Part shown: positions 40,691 to 49,351 of the stretch, one piece after another
Layout of the letters: each line of letters begins with the position of its first letter
Position numbering within the stretch: position 1 is the stretch's first letter
DNA from: Sinorhizobium sp. 6-70
GTDB lineage: Bacteria > Pseudomonadota > Alphaproteobacteria > Rhizobiales > Rhizobiaceae
Direction of reading: 5' to 3'
Assembly: GCF_030124375.1 (NCBI RefSeq)
Contig: NZ_JASKLS010000015.1
Span: forward strand, 50,483-114,482
DNA: 64,000 bases
Program-made: the position numbers and the translations under genes
The notes under the pieces: generated by a model
Seen by the model: only the letters and a program-made list of their open reading frames with translations
What the model was told of the DNA's origin: nothing
Database searches by the model: none

Positions 40691-42496
40691 CTCATGCTTG
40701 AAGAAAGTCCCAATACCCGCATCGACAATGCCCTTGCCAAGCTCGGCAGAGCGCTCGAACAGGGCGATATTGAGGCCGCCGTCAATCTGTTCCAGGCGGA
40801 TTGCTACTGGCGCGACCTCGTCACCTTTACCTGGAACATCAGGACGATGGAGGGGCGGGACCAGATCCGCGACATGCTGGCGAGCCAGCTCGCAGCGGTG
40901 AAGCCGGCGCTGTTTCGGCAGGACGCCAACGAACAGGCGAGCGGCGGGGACGGCGTGACCGACGGGTGGTTCGAATTCGAGACGGACGCGGCGCGGGGCT
41001 ATGGCCATATCCGGTTGAAGGACGGCCTGATCTGGACGCTTCTCACGACGATGACCGAGCTCAAAGGGCACGAGGAGCCGAAAGGCCTGCGGCGGCCTCT
41101 CGGCGCCGAGCACGGTCACGATCCCAATCGCAGGACATGGAAGGAAAAGCGCGAGCGGGAGGCGGCCGACCTCGGCTACGGGACGCAGCCCTACGCCCTC
41201 ATCATCGGCGGCGGCCAGGGCGGCATCGCGCTCGGCGCGCGTCTGCGTCAGTTGAACGTGCCGACGATCATCATCGAGAAGAACGAGCGGCCAGGTGACA
41301 GCTGGCGCAAGCGCTACAAGTCGCTGTGCCTGCACGACCCGGTCTGGTACGACCACCTGCCTTACATCCCCTTCCCGGAGAACTGGCCGGTCTTCGCGCC
41401 GAAAGACAAGATCGGCGACTGGCTGGAGATGTATACCAGGGTGATGGAGCTCAACTACTGGGGCTCGACCACTTGCAAGTCGGCTAAATATGACGAGGAG
41501 GCGAAGGAGTGGACGGTCGTCGTCGAGCGCAACGGCGAGGAAGTCGTGCTCAGGCCGAAGCAGCTCGTGCTCGCGACCGGCATGTCGGGCAAGCCGAATA
41601 GTCCGAAGCTGAAAGGTCAGGACGTCTTCAAAGGCGAACAGCAGCATTCGTCGCAGCATCCGGGTCCGGACGCCTATCGTGGCAAGAAGGTGGTGGTCGT
41701 CGGCTCCAACAATTCCGCGCATGATATCTGCGCGGCGCTTTGGGAAGGCGGTGCCGACGTGACGATGGTGCAGCGTTCGTCGACGCACATCGTGCGCTCG
41801 GACACGCTGATGGATATCGGGCTCGGGGACCTCTATTCCGAACGGGCGGTTGCCGCCGGCATGACGACGCGCAAGGCCGACCTGATCTTCGCCTCGCTTC
41901 CATACCGGATCATGCACGAGTTCCAGATTCCGCTCTACGAGAAGATGCGCGAGCGCGATGCCGAGTTCTATGCGGATCTGGAAAAGGCCGGTTTCATGCT
42001 CGACTGGGGCGCCGACGGCTCCGGCCTGTTCATGAAATATCTGCGCCGCGGTTCCGGCTATTACATCGATGTCGGCGCCTGCGATCTCGTCATCGACGGC
42101 AGCATCAAGCTGAAATCCGGCTCCGACGTCAGCCACCTTAAGGACGATGCCGTCGTCTTGAAGGACGGCACAGAGCTCCCGGCCGATCTCGTCGTCTACG
42201 CCACCGGCTATGGCTCGATGAACGGCTGGGCGGCCGATCTCATCTCGAAGGAGGTCGCCGACAAGGTCGGCAAGGTCTGGGGCCTTGGCTCCGATACGCC
42301 GAAGGACCCCGGTCCGTGGGAGGGCGAGCAGCGCAACATGTGGAAGCCGACACAACAGGAGGCGCTTTGGTTCCATGGCGGCAACCTGCATCAGTCGCGG
42401 CACTATTCGCAGTATCTTTCATTGCAGCTGAAGGCCCGCTGCGAAGGCATTTCGACGCCGGTCTACGGCCTCCAGGAGCGCCACCACCTGGGCTAA
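40691..42496 (+). CDS. Flavin-dependent monooxygenase (CzcO/FMO-like) with an NTF2-like N-terminal domain
   Basis: 601 aa. Residues ~1-130 resemble a SnoaL/NTF2-like fold (LEQGDIEAAVNLFQADCYWR, MEGRDQIRDMLASQ). The rest is a class B flavin monooxygenase: FAD motif IIGGGQGGIALGARLRQ, the FMO-type fingerprint FKGEQQHSSQH, the NADPH Rossmann VVVVGSNNSAHDI and LVVYATGYGSMNG. The second Rossmann motif has Asn in place of the usual second glycine. Driven by a sigma-54 promoter next to its AcoR-type activator. Substrate unknown; family members N-, S- or Baeyer-Villiger-oxygenate small molecules. Confidence 0.86.
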   Translation, partial: LMLEESPNTRIDNALAKLGRALEQGDIEAAVNLFQADCYWRDLVTFTWNIRTMEGRDQIRDMLASQLAAVKPALFRQDANEQASGGDGVTDGWFEFETDAARGYGHIRLKDGLIWTLLTTMTELKGHEEPKGLRRPLGAEHGHDPNRRTWKEKREREAADLGYGTQPYALIIGGGQGGIALGARLRQLNVPTIIIEKNERPGDSWRKRYKSLCLHDPVWYDHLPYIPFPENWPVFAPKDKIGDWLEMYTRVMELNYWGSTTCKSAKYDEEAKEWTVVVERNGEEVVLRPKQLVLATGMSGKPNSPKLKGQDVFKGEQQHSSQHPGPDAYRGKKVVVVGSNNSAHDICAALWEGGADVTMVQRSSTHIVRSDTLMDIGLGDLYSERAVAAGMTTRKADLIFASLPYRIMHEFQIPLYEKMRERDAEFYADLEKAGFMLDWGADGSGLFMKYLRRGSGYYIDVGACDLVIDGSIKLKSGSDVSHLKDDAVVLKDGTELPADLVVYATGYGSMNGWAADLISKEVADKVGKVWGLGSDTPKDPGPWEGEQRNMWKPTQQEALWFHGGNLHQSRHYSQYLSLQLKARCEGISTPVYGLQERHHLG

Positions 42497-42557
42497 ACGA
42501 CCATGCGCCAGCCGGTTTTCCTTCCGGCTGGCGCATCAGGAATAAGAGCGCCGGAGC

Positions 42558-45500
42558 TTACTCGGCCGCGATCGGCGTGGGATAGCGCTCTTCCTCGTTG
42601 TCCTCTTCGGGCTGCTCGGCGGCTTCCGGCTCCGCTTTCCGCTTCGGCTCCCGGCCGAAGAACAGTGCGTAGCCGGCCGGCAGCACCAGGATCGTCAGCA
42701 CCGTCGCAACGAGGATGCCGCCCATCATGGCGTAGGCGAGCGGGCCCCAGAACACGCCGCGCGAGATCGGGATCAGCGCCAGCACGGCCGTCAGTGCGGT
42801 GAGCATGATCGGCCGGAAGCGGCGAACCGCCGCACCGATGATCGCCTCGGCGCGCTCCATGCCTGCCGCGATGTCCTGATCGATCTGGTCGACGAGGATG
42901 ATCGAGTTGCGGATGATGATGCCGAGCAGGGCGATGACGCCGAGAATGGCGACGAAGCCGAAGGGGGCGCCGCTGATCAAGAGCGCGGCGGCCGCGCCGA
43001 TGATGCCGAGCGGACCGGTCGCGAGCACCAGCATCGCCTTGCCGAAGTGCTGGAGCTGCGCCATCAGCAGCACGACAATCACGACGAGCATGATCGGCGC
43101 CTTGGCGGCGATCGAGGCCTGGCTTTCGGCGCTGTCCTCGGCGCCGCCCTGGATCTCGACCTTGTAGCCGGGGGCAAGGCTGTCTCTCAGCCCCTGAAGC
43201 TCGTCATAAAGCTTCATCGTTACGTCGTTCGACTGCACGCCGTCGGGGAGCGTCGCGCGGACCGTGATCGTCGGCAGGCGATCGCGGCGCCATTCGATGC
43301 CCTGTTCCATGACGGGAACGACCTTGGCGACCTGCGAGACCGGCACGAAGCCGCCGAAGTCGGTCGGAACATAAACCGAGTTGACGGCCGAAAGCAGTTG
43401 GCGGTTGCCGTCCGGCTCGCGTGCGACGATCGAGACGGTTTCCTCGCCGTCGCGGAAATTGTCGAGCGGCACGCCGGACATCGATGCCTGCAGCATCTGG
43501 CGGATGCGCTGCGAGGTGACGCCGAGCGCCCGGGCGCGGTCCTGGTCGATCGTCAGCTTCATCGCCGGCACCGGCTCCAGCCAGTCGTCGTGGACGGCAC
43601 CAAGCAGCGGGTTCTCGTTGAACTTCGCCTTTACCTGATCGGCGATGCGGCGCACTTCGGCGCGATCCGGCCCCATCACGCGCAACTGCACGGGCCAGCC
43701 GGTCGGCGGGCCGAGGAACAGCCGGTCGACCTTGGTGCGGATCGACGGGAAGTCTTCGGCGAGAACCGCGCGCAGCTTGGTAATCAACCGTTCGCGGGCC
43801 GGCTCGTCCTTCGCCATGACGAGGAGCTGCGCGAAATTCGGATTGCGAAGCTGCTGGTCGAGCGGCAGGAAGAAACGCGGCGCGCCCTCGCCGATATAGG
43901 TGGCGATGAAGCGCTTGTCCTCGTCATCCATCATCCGGGCTTCGAGAGCCTTGGCCTGCTTCTCGACCTCCTTGATGCTGGTTCCTTCCGGCAGCCACAG
44001 ATCGACCAGGATTTCCGGCCGCGAAGACTGCGGGAAGAAGTTCTTCGGGATGAACTGGAACGCCCAGAGGCTGCCGACGAAGGTCGCGAGCGTCATGACG
44101 AGCACGATGACGCGATGGCGCACCGCCCAGCCGACCGTCGCGCGCAAGCGCCGGTAAAAGCGCGTGTCGAAGACGTCATGGTGGCTGCCGGCATGATGGC
44201 GCTGCTTGAGGATCATGTAGCCGAGCCAGGGCGTGAAATAGACGGCCACGAACCAGGAGACCACCAGCGCGATGCCGACGACGTAAAAGAGCGAGCGAAC
44301 ATATTCGCCAGCGGTCGACTCGGCGAAGCCGACCGGGATGAAGCCTGCGGTCGTGATCAGCGTACCGGTCAGCATCGGGAAGGCGGTGGAGGAGTAAGCG
44401 AAGCTCGCGGCCTCGATTTTCACAAGGCCTTCCTCGAGCTTGCGCTCCATCATTTCGACGACGATCATCGCGTCGTCGACGAGCAGGCCGAGCGCGATGA
44501 TCAGCGCCCCGAGCGAGATGCGCTGCAGGTCGATGCCGAGTTCGTACATGATCGCGAAGGTGGCGGCGAGCACGAGCGGGATGGCGATCGCGATGACGAG
44601 GCCGGAGCGCCAGCCGATCGACAGGAAAGAGACGACGAGCACGATGATCAGCGCCTCGCCGAGCGCATGCATGAACTCGGTGATGGCGTCGGTCACGACC
44701 TCCGGCTGGTTGGCGATCTGGTCGACAGAAACGCCGTAGGGGAGCGCGGACTCGAAGCGCTCATAGGTCGCTTCCACCGCCTTGCCGACGTCGGTCACGT
44801 TGTAACCCTTGGCCATGACCACGCCGATCTGGACGCTGTCGTGGCCGTTGAAGCGGTATTTGCGCTGATATGGGTCTTCCAGCCCCGAGGTGACGCTGGC
44901 GATATCGCCGAGCCGGATCACCTGGTTCCCGGCGCGCAATCTCAGCTGACGGATATCCTCGGCGCGGTCGACGCCGCCTTCGACGGAAATGCGCACCGAG
45001 CGCGTGCCGGTATCGACAGAGCCGGCGAGATCGACATTGTTCTGGCCGACGATCGCGCTGCGGAGATCGTTGAGCGTTAGCCCGTGTTCAGCGAGCGTCT
45101 TGGACGAAACGTCGATATAGATCTTCTCCGGCTGGTCGCCGATGATCGACACCTTTTCGACGCCGGGCGTCGTCAAGAGCATGTCACGGCCCTGGATCGC
45201 GAACTTCTTGAGCTCGGGATAGCTGTAGCCGTCGCCGCTGATCGAATGGAGCGTGATGAAGGTGTCGCCGAACTCGTCGTTGAAATAGGGGCCGAGGAGG
45301 CCGTCCGGCAGCTCGTTGTCGATGTCGCCGACTTTCTTGCGAACCTGGTAGAAGGCGTCGGCCACCTCTTCGGCATTGGTGTCGCCTTCGACCTGCAGCG
45401 TGATGATGGCACTGCCGGCGCGCGTATAGGAGCGGACGAAATCGAGATGCGGCGTTTCCTGCAGCTTGCGCTCGATCTTGTTGACGACCTGGTCCTGCAT

Positions 45501-45704
45501 CTCCTCGATCGATGCGCCGGGCCAGACGGCCTGGATGACCATGACACGGAAGGTGAATTCCGGGTCTTCGCGCTGGCCCATCCGTACGAGGCCAAGCGCG
45601 CCGGTGATGAGGATCAGCGCGAAGAGAAAGCGCGCGATGCTCGGATGGCCGATCGCCCAGCGCGAGAGGTTGAACGGTTTCCTGTCCTCAGTGGAGGCGT
45701 CCAT
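42558..45704 (-). CDS. RND-family efflux transporter, inner-membrane pump
   Basis: 1048 aa, full-length AcrB/MexB-like (HAE-1/multidrug) pump. Twelve spans; the proton-relay aspartate pair is in ALGLLVDDAMIVVEMMERKL; N-terminal GALGLVRMGQREDPEF and the porter loops (VSIIGDQPEKIYIDVSS) are present. The REDPEF and SIEEMQDQVVNKIE motifs match the AcrB subgroup with MdtB-like short porter loops. The C-terminal ~30 residues are acidic/basic and variable. Starts 33 bp after the adaptor gene; no outer-membrane channel gene is in the operon, so a TolC encoded elsewhere must be used. Confidence 0.93.
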   Translation of the reverse strand: MDASTEDRKPFNLSRWAIGHPSIARFLFALILITGALGLVRMGQREDPEFTFRVMVIQAVWPGASIEEMQDQVVNKIERKLQETPHLDFVRSYTRAGSAIITLQVEGDTNAEEVADAFYQVRKKVGDIDNELPDGLLGPYFNDEFGDTFITLHSISGDGYSYPELKKFAIQGRDMLLTTPGVEKVSIIGDQPEKIYIDVSSKTLAEHGLTLNDLRSAIVGQNNVDLAGSVDTGTRSVRISVEGGVDRAEDIRQLRLRAGNQVIRLGDIASVTSGLEDPYQRKYRFNGHDSVQIGVVMAKGYNVTDVGKAVEATYERFESALPYGVSVDQIANQPEVVTDAITEFMHALGEALIIVLVVSFLSIGWRSGLVIAIAIPLVLAATFAIMYELGIDLQRISLGALIIALGLLVDDAMIVVEMMERKLEEGLVKIEAASFAYSSTAFPMLTGTLITTAGFIPVGFAESTAGEYVRSLFYVVGIALVVSWFVAVYFTPWLGYMILKQRHHAGSHHDVFDTRFYRRLRATVGWAVRHRVIVLVMTLATFVGSLWAFQFIPKNFFPQSSRPEILVDLWLPEGTSIKEVEKQAKALEARMMDDEDKRFIATYIGEGAPRFFLPLDQQLRNPNFAQLLVMAKDEPARERLITKLRAVLAEDFPSIRTKVDRLFLGPPTGWPVQLRVMGPDRAEVRRIADQVKAKFNENPLLGAVHDDWLEPVPAMKLTIDQDRARALGVTSQRIRQMLQASMSGVPLDNFRDGEETVSIVAREPDGNRQLLSAVNSVYVPTDFGGFVPVSQVAKVVPVMEQGIEWRRDRLPTITVRATLPDGVQSNDVTMKLYDELQGLRDSLAPGYKVEIQGGAEDSAESQASIAAKAPIMLVVIVVLLMAQLQHFGKAMLVLATGPLGIIGAAAALLISGAPFGFVAILGVIALLGIIIRNSIILVDQIDQDIAAGMERAEAIIGAAVRRFRPIMLTALTAVLALIPISRGVFWGPLAYAMMGGILVATVLTILVLPAGYALFFGREPKRKAEPEAAEQPEEDNEEERYPTPIAAE

Positions 45705-45737
45705 CGCCGTCGTTCCGTTCTATCGGTAAAGGGAGGG

Positions 45738-46883
45738 TTAGCGAAGGACTTCGCCGGTTTCGGTCAGCGCCGCCTGCTGTTCGGTTGCCGGCAGCTTCAC
45801 CTTCAGGTCTTCCGCCATGAATTGCGTGCCGGCGGCAACGACGAGATCGCCCTGCTTAAGCCCTTCGGCGATGCGAACGCCATCGCCGGTGAATTCGGCA
45901 AGCTTGACGTCGCGCGCATGCACGGTCGAGTTGTCAGGATTGACCACCCAGACCACCTTCCGGCCGTCTTTCGCGGCAAGCGCGCTCAACGGGATGGAAA
46001 CCGAGGGCTCAGCATTGGCGGCGACCGCCTCGATCGTAGCCGTCATGCCGAGCAGCACACGCGGGTCGGTCGGCAGGCTGATGCGCACGGAAAAAGTTCG
46101 CGACTGCTGGTCCGCGCTGCCGGAGACCTCGCGCACCTTGCCGTCGAGCACGAGCGCGTCGTCCGACCAGAAGCGCGCCTTGACCGTCTTGCCCGGCTTG
46201 AAGTCGGAGATATCCATCTCGGGCACTGCGACCTGCACTTCCTTCTCGCCATCGACGGCGACGGTCACCACCGGCGTGCCGGTGCCGACGACCTGGCCGA
46301 TATCAGCGTTGATCGCGGTGACGATGCCGTTCTGGTCAGATTTCAGATCGGTATAGGCGACCTGGTTCCTGGCCTGGTCGAGCGAGGAGGCGGCCGCGTC
46401 CCGCGTGGAGACCGCCTGATCATAAAGAAGCGTCGCTTGATCGAGCTCAGCCTTGGACGAGAATTCACGGGTGAAGAGCTGTTCCGCCCGCATCTTGGTG
46501 AGCGCCGTCGTTTCCACCTGCTTTTCAGCGGCAGCGAGGCTGGCAACAGCGCTTTTCACGGCGAGCTCATAATCGGTCGGATCGATGCGGGCGAGCAGGT
46601 CGCCCGGCTTCACCCGGTCGCCGATATTGACGAGCCTTTCGGTGATCTTACCGCCGACGCGGAAGCCGAGATTCATCTCGGTGCGCGCCTTGACCGAACC
46701 GGAATAATCGAGTTCGCGGTGATTGCCGGCCGCGGCGATCTCGACGACCTTGACCGGCCGGATGATCTCCCTGGTCTCCACCTTCTCTTCCGAGCAGGCG
46801 GAAAGGGCGACGGCGACGGCAAGCGCGGCCGCGAGCTTGGCGGCGACCGGGGTTCTTATTTCGAGGGCCTTTGGTGAAAACAT
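45738..46883 (-). CDS. RND efflux periplasmic adaptor (membrane fusion lipoprotein)
   Basis: 381 aa. Lipobox LSAC (about residue 30) for lipid anchoring, lipoyl/hairpin region with GDRVKPGDLLARIDPTDYEL and the coiled hairpin (VASLAAAEKQVETTALTKMR), second lipoyl half SDQNGIVTAINADIGQVVG, beta-barrel QSRTFSVRISLPTD. Links the RND pump to an outer-membrane channel. Lies between tetR (55-bp gap) and the pump gene. Confidence 0.92.
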   Translation of the reverse strand: MFSPKALEIRTPVAAKLAAALAVAVALSACSEEKVETREIIRPVKVVEIAAAGNHRELDYSGSVKARTEMNLGFRVGGKITERLVNIGDRVKPGDLLARIDPTDYELAVKSAVASLAAAEKQVETTALTKMRAEQLFTREFSSKAELDQATLLYDQAVSTRDAAASSLDQARNQVAYTDLKSDQNGIVTAINADIGQVVGTGTPVVTVAVDGEKEVQVAVPEMDISDFKPGKTVKARFWSDDALVLDGKVREVSGSADQQSRTFSVRISLPTDPRVLLGMTATIEAVAANAEPSVSIPLSALAAKDGRKVVWVVNPDNSTVHARDVKLAEFTGDGVRIAEGLKQGDLVVAAGTQFMAEDLKVKLPATEQQAALTETGEVLR

Positions 46884-46938
46884 CTCTGGCGCTCCTGATC
46901 CTGTCTGCCGCCCCGCGGCTCGAATATTTCTGGCTCGA

Positions 46939-47547
46939 TTATTTCTTCAGTGCTCTGATCGCGAATTCGATCAGCTCGTCGGGCGTTGCGCGGTTTTCCT
47001 TCGCGAGACACTGGGCGACGATCTGCGGATGGCAGAGCGTAACGATGCTGGCGCCGAAGCAGCGCGCGGCCTTTTCCGGGTCCTGGTCGGCGAACTCGCC
47101 GGCTGCGATGCCCTCGCGGATAATGTCGGCGAGGATCCCATCCATGCGGTCGATGTGCTTCTCGATGACGTGCCAGTCCCGCTCGATGGCGACGACGACC
47201 ATTTCGTGGACCTTCTGCTCGTCGAGCATGGTCTCGACCGTCATCTTGTGCTGGCCTTGTGCATAGCGCCGAAGCCGCTCCGAGGCGCTCAAAGGCAGGC
47301 GGGACGTCTCTAAGGCCTGCCCATAGCTCGCGGCCAGCATGCGCGCGCAAAGGGCCTGATGGATCTCCGTCTTCGACGCGAAGAAGCGATAGATGTTGGC
47401 CGGCGACATTTCGAGGTCGCGGGCGATGTCGGCGACATTCGTCTTGCTGTAGCCGTAATGGCGGAACAGCCGCTCGGCGGAATCGAGGATCCGCGTCACG
47501 TTTTCCTGTCTGGCTGCGTCGATGCCGGTGTCTACGAGTTCGCTCAT
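46939..47547 (-). CDS. TetR-family transcriptional regulator
   Basis: 202 aa. N-terminal HTH: RILDSAERLFRHYGYSKTNV, ADIARDLEMSPANIYRFFAS, followed by KTEIHQALCARML. C-terminal ligand domain helical. First gene of the tetR-adaptor-RND unit and probably its repressor; candidate inverted repeats lie 21-42 and 53-69 bp upstream of its start. Inducer unknown. Confidence 0.9.
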   Translation of the reverse strand: MSELVDTGIDAARQENVTRILDSAERLFRHYGYSKTNVADIARDLEMSPANIYRFFASKTEIHQALCARMLAASYGQALETSRLPLSASERLRRYAQGQHKMTVETMLDEQKVHEMVVVAIERDWHVIEKHIDRMDGILADIIREGIAAGEFADQDPEKAARCFGASIVTLCHPQIVAQCLAKENRATPDELIEFAIRALKK

Positions 47548-47567
47548 TTCTTCTCACGAATTACGAG

Positions 47568-47616
47568 TGACGATTTTCAAATTTCGTCATTTTTAATCCG
47601 ACAGACGAAATCTGTC
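47568..47616. promoter_or_regulatory. Two inverted repeats upstream of tetR, candidate operators
   Basis: TGACGA (47568-47573)-N10-TCGTCA (47584-47589), and GACAGA (47600-47605)-CGAAA-TCTGTC (47611-47616). Both are in the AT-rich leader of the tetR-efflux unit, in the position expected for an autoregulatory TetR operator. The rest of the 321-bp tetR/azu intergenic region holds the azu promoter box. Confidence 0.5.
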
Positions 47617-47777
47617 AATGATGCTCGACGAAGGAGTTCCGTTCAAAATCGCGTTCGAACTCAAATGTGCGGGGGGTAGAAACGGCTGCGATGACGTCGG
47701 CGATCGCGGCATTGCCGTTCGCGTGCATGTGGCAAGCGGCCCCGGCTGGGGGCAATGCGCGTCATCTTGCGCGTTAT

Positions 47778-47791
47778 TTGACGCGCGTCAA
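47778..47791. promoter_or_regulatory. FNR/FixK box upstream of the pseudoazurin gene
   Basis: TTGACGCGCGTCAA: perfect dyad TTGAC-N4-GTCAA as in rhizobial FixK/FnrN targets, 77 bp before ATG 47869. Suggests induction at low oxygen. Confidence 0.78.
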
Positions 47792-47868
47792 AGTCGGCAG
47801 GTCGGCATCGGCCTATTTCCGGGGCGACAACCACGGGCAAGGGCCTGGAACTTAACGGAGAAGATGAA

Positions 47869-48315
47869 ATGCTGACGATGATGAAGAAGGGCCTTGGCCT
47901 CGCCGCGGTGGCAATGCTGATCACCACCCCTGCGCTTGCGGCAGACTTTGAAGTGCACATGCTCAACAAGGGCAAGGACGGCGTAATGGTCTTTGAGCCG
48001 GCCTCGCTGAAGATCGCCGCAGGCGATACCGTGACTTTCATACCGACCGACAAGGGCCACAATGTCGAGACGATCAAGGGCATGCTTCCGGATGGCGCCG
48101 AAGCGCTGAAGAGCAAGGTCAACGAGAACTACAAGGTCACGTTTACCACGCCGGGCGTCTATGGCGTGAAGTGCACGCCGCACTACGGCATGGGCATGGT
48201 CGGCGTCGTGCAGGTCGGCGATATGCCGGCAAACCTTGACGCGGCGAAGGGGGCGAAGAACCCGAGGAAGGCGCAGGAGCGCCTCAACGCCGCCCTCGCG
48301 GCACTGGCGCTATAA
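47869..48315 (+). CDS. azu: Pseudoazurin (periplasmic blue copper protein)
   Basis: 148 aa. Signal peptide with cleavage around PALA-ADF (residue 25), then a cupredoxin: first copper ligand His64 in DKGHNVETI, and the ligand loop Cys102, His105, Met110 in YGVKCTPHYGMGMVG. Small soluble electron carrier between the bc1 complex and denitrification enzymes (NirK, possibly Nor or N2O reductase). Placed directly upstream of napEFDABC and followed by a strong intrinsic terminator, so it is a separate transcription unit with its own FNR/FixK box. nirK itself is not in this window. Confidence 0.93.
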   Translation: MLTMMKKGLGLAAVAMLITTPALAADFEVHMLNKGKDGVMVFEPASLKIAAGDTVTFIPTDKGHNVETIKGMLPDGAEALKSKVNENYKVTFTTPGVYGVKCTPHYGMGMVGVVQVGDMPANLDAAKGAKNPRKAQERLNAALAALAL

Positions 48316-48363
48316 GCGGTGTCGTCCGTCTGTAGCGGGCGACATCCACCGACAGCATCATAG

Positions 48364-48404
48364 AGGCCGGCGCGGCGCGAACGCCGCACCGGCCTTTCTT
48401 TCTC
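48364..48404 (+). terminator. Rho-independent terminator of azu
   Basis: Stem 48365-48377 with 48382-48394 (12 of 13 pairs, one C/A mismatch), CGAA loop, followed by TTTCTTTCT. About 50 bp after the pseudoazurin stop. Isolates azu from nap. Confidence 0.85.
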
Positions 48405-48553
48405 TATTCGATTCTGCCGACGACGTTTCTACGCGCAGGCGTTGTAGCATGCGCGTTATTTTCGAAGATACGAAATGCTGCGGGCGCTCACTCCCAAGAG
48501 AAACCCCGTATTTGCCCTGGTAAAATATCCTATTGAATTGACAGATGTTATTT

Positions 48554-48570
48554 CTTTTCCTGAGGAAAAG
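48554..48570. promoter_or_regulatory. Perfect 17-bp palindrome upstream of napE
   Basis: CTTTTCCT-G-AGGAAAAG: 8-bp perfect arms round a single G, 78 bp before the napE start, in the unusually AT-rich leader (48516-48610). No FNR-type box is found for nap; only a half site GTCAA at about 48599. This palindrome is the best candidate operator for nap control. Confidence 0.5.
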
Positions 48571-48647
48571 AGTTTAGTTTATTTCCCTTTCTTTCCCGTC
48601 AAGGATTGTTACTATGCTGGCGAGTGACATCAACGGGGGATGTTAGC

Positions 48648-48842
48648 GTGTCAGAGTTATCTCCGCAGCAGGTGGCGGCACCGCCGCCGCAGTCTCGACG
48701 ACGCGAACTTCTGACATTTCTGATACTGGCCTTCGGCATCTGGCCGTTGCTCGCCGTCGCTGTCGTTGGCGCCTATGGCTTCATCGTCTGGATGCTGCAG
48801 CTCGTCTTCGGACCGCCCGGTCCGCCGCCGGCGCCGCATTGA
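48648..48842 (+). CDS. napE: NapE, small membrane component of periplasmic nitrate reductase
   Basis: 64 aa from GTG 48648 (GGGGGA 8 bp upstream). One membrane span (LLTFLILAFGIWPLLAVAVV and following GAYGFIVWMLQLVFG), polar N-terminus with an SRRRELL motif, proline-rich C-terminus (GPPGPPPAPH). Typical NapE length and position as first gene of napEFDABC. Exact role is unknown; it may assist maturation or electron delivery. Confidence 0.87.
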   Translation: MSELSPQQVAAPPPQSRRRELLTFLILAFGIWPLLAVAVVGAYGFIVWMLQLVFGPPGPPPAPH

Positions 48843-48850
48843 GGTGCGTC

Positions 48851-49351
48851 ATGGCGGTTGCGACGATTTCCAGACGAGACCTGCTCTTCGGCCGTGGCGC
48901 GCCTCAGCCCGAACGGATCTGTCCGCCGGGCGTGACGCCCGAGAGCCTCGCCGCTTGCACCGGTTGCGGTCGCTGTGTGGATGCCTGTCCGACGCATATC
49001 ATCAGCCTTGCCGGCAACAGGCCGGCTCTCGATTTTTCCATTGGCGAGTGCACCTTCTGTGGTGATTGCCGGAGCGCCTGTCCGGAGCCGGTCTTTCAGT
49101 TTGCCGGCGTGACGCGCTTTCCGCATGTGGCGGCGATCGCCGATCACTGTCTGGCGAAGAACGCTGTCGCCTGTCAGTCCTGCCGCGACAGCTGTCCGGA
49201 ACAGGCAATCCGCTTCCAGCCGCGGATCGGCGGACCTTTTCTGCCGGTCGTAGACGAGGAAGCCTGCAGCGGCTGCGGCGCCTGCGTCGGGATCTGTCCG
49301 GTCGGCGCTGTCGAACTCGGTGCGCGGAACCAGGAGGGCGCCAATGCCTAA
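48851..49351 (+). CDS. napF: NapF, ferredoxin-type protein for NapA maturation
   Basis: 166 aa cytoplasmic Fe-S protein. Three full [4Fe-4S] motifs: Cys36-39-42-46, Cys67-70-73-77 and Cys139-142-145-149, plus an extra Cys108-x2-Cys111-x3-Cys115 cluster. N-terminus ISRRDLLFGRG is the usual NapF start. It acts on NapA in the cytoplasm before Tat export. ATG 48851 has GAGGTG just upstream. Ends 8 bp inside the napD gene. Confidence 0.92.
   Translation: MAVATISRRDLLFGRGAPQPERICPPGVTPESLAACTGCGRCVDACPTHIISLAGNRPALDFSIGECTFCGDCRSACPEPVFQFAGVTRFPHVAAIADHCLAKNAVACQSCRDSCPEQAIRFQPRIGGPFLPVVDEEACSGCGACVGICPVGAVELGARNQEGANA

Noticed and set aside
40529..42403. 624-codon open frame opposite the monooxygenase
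   Set aside because: Antisense to a gene with clear FAD and NADPH motifs; no recognisable domain and no ribosome site.
43047..45080. 677-codon open frame on the plus strand opposite the RND pump
   Set aside because: Exact antisense shadow of a clear RND gene; composition is Asp/Arg/His-rich and matches no family. High GC keeps the opposite frame open.
47634..47660. GGAAC-N17-TT on the minus strand before tetR
   Set aside because: Spacing too short and the -10 part reads CATT, not CGTT.
48586..48602. Half FNR site (GTCAA) before napE
   Set aside because: The left half has no similarity to TTGAC/TTGAT; not called as a box.
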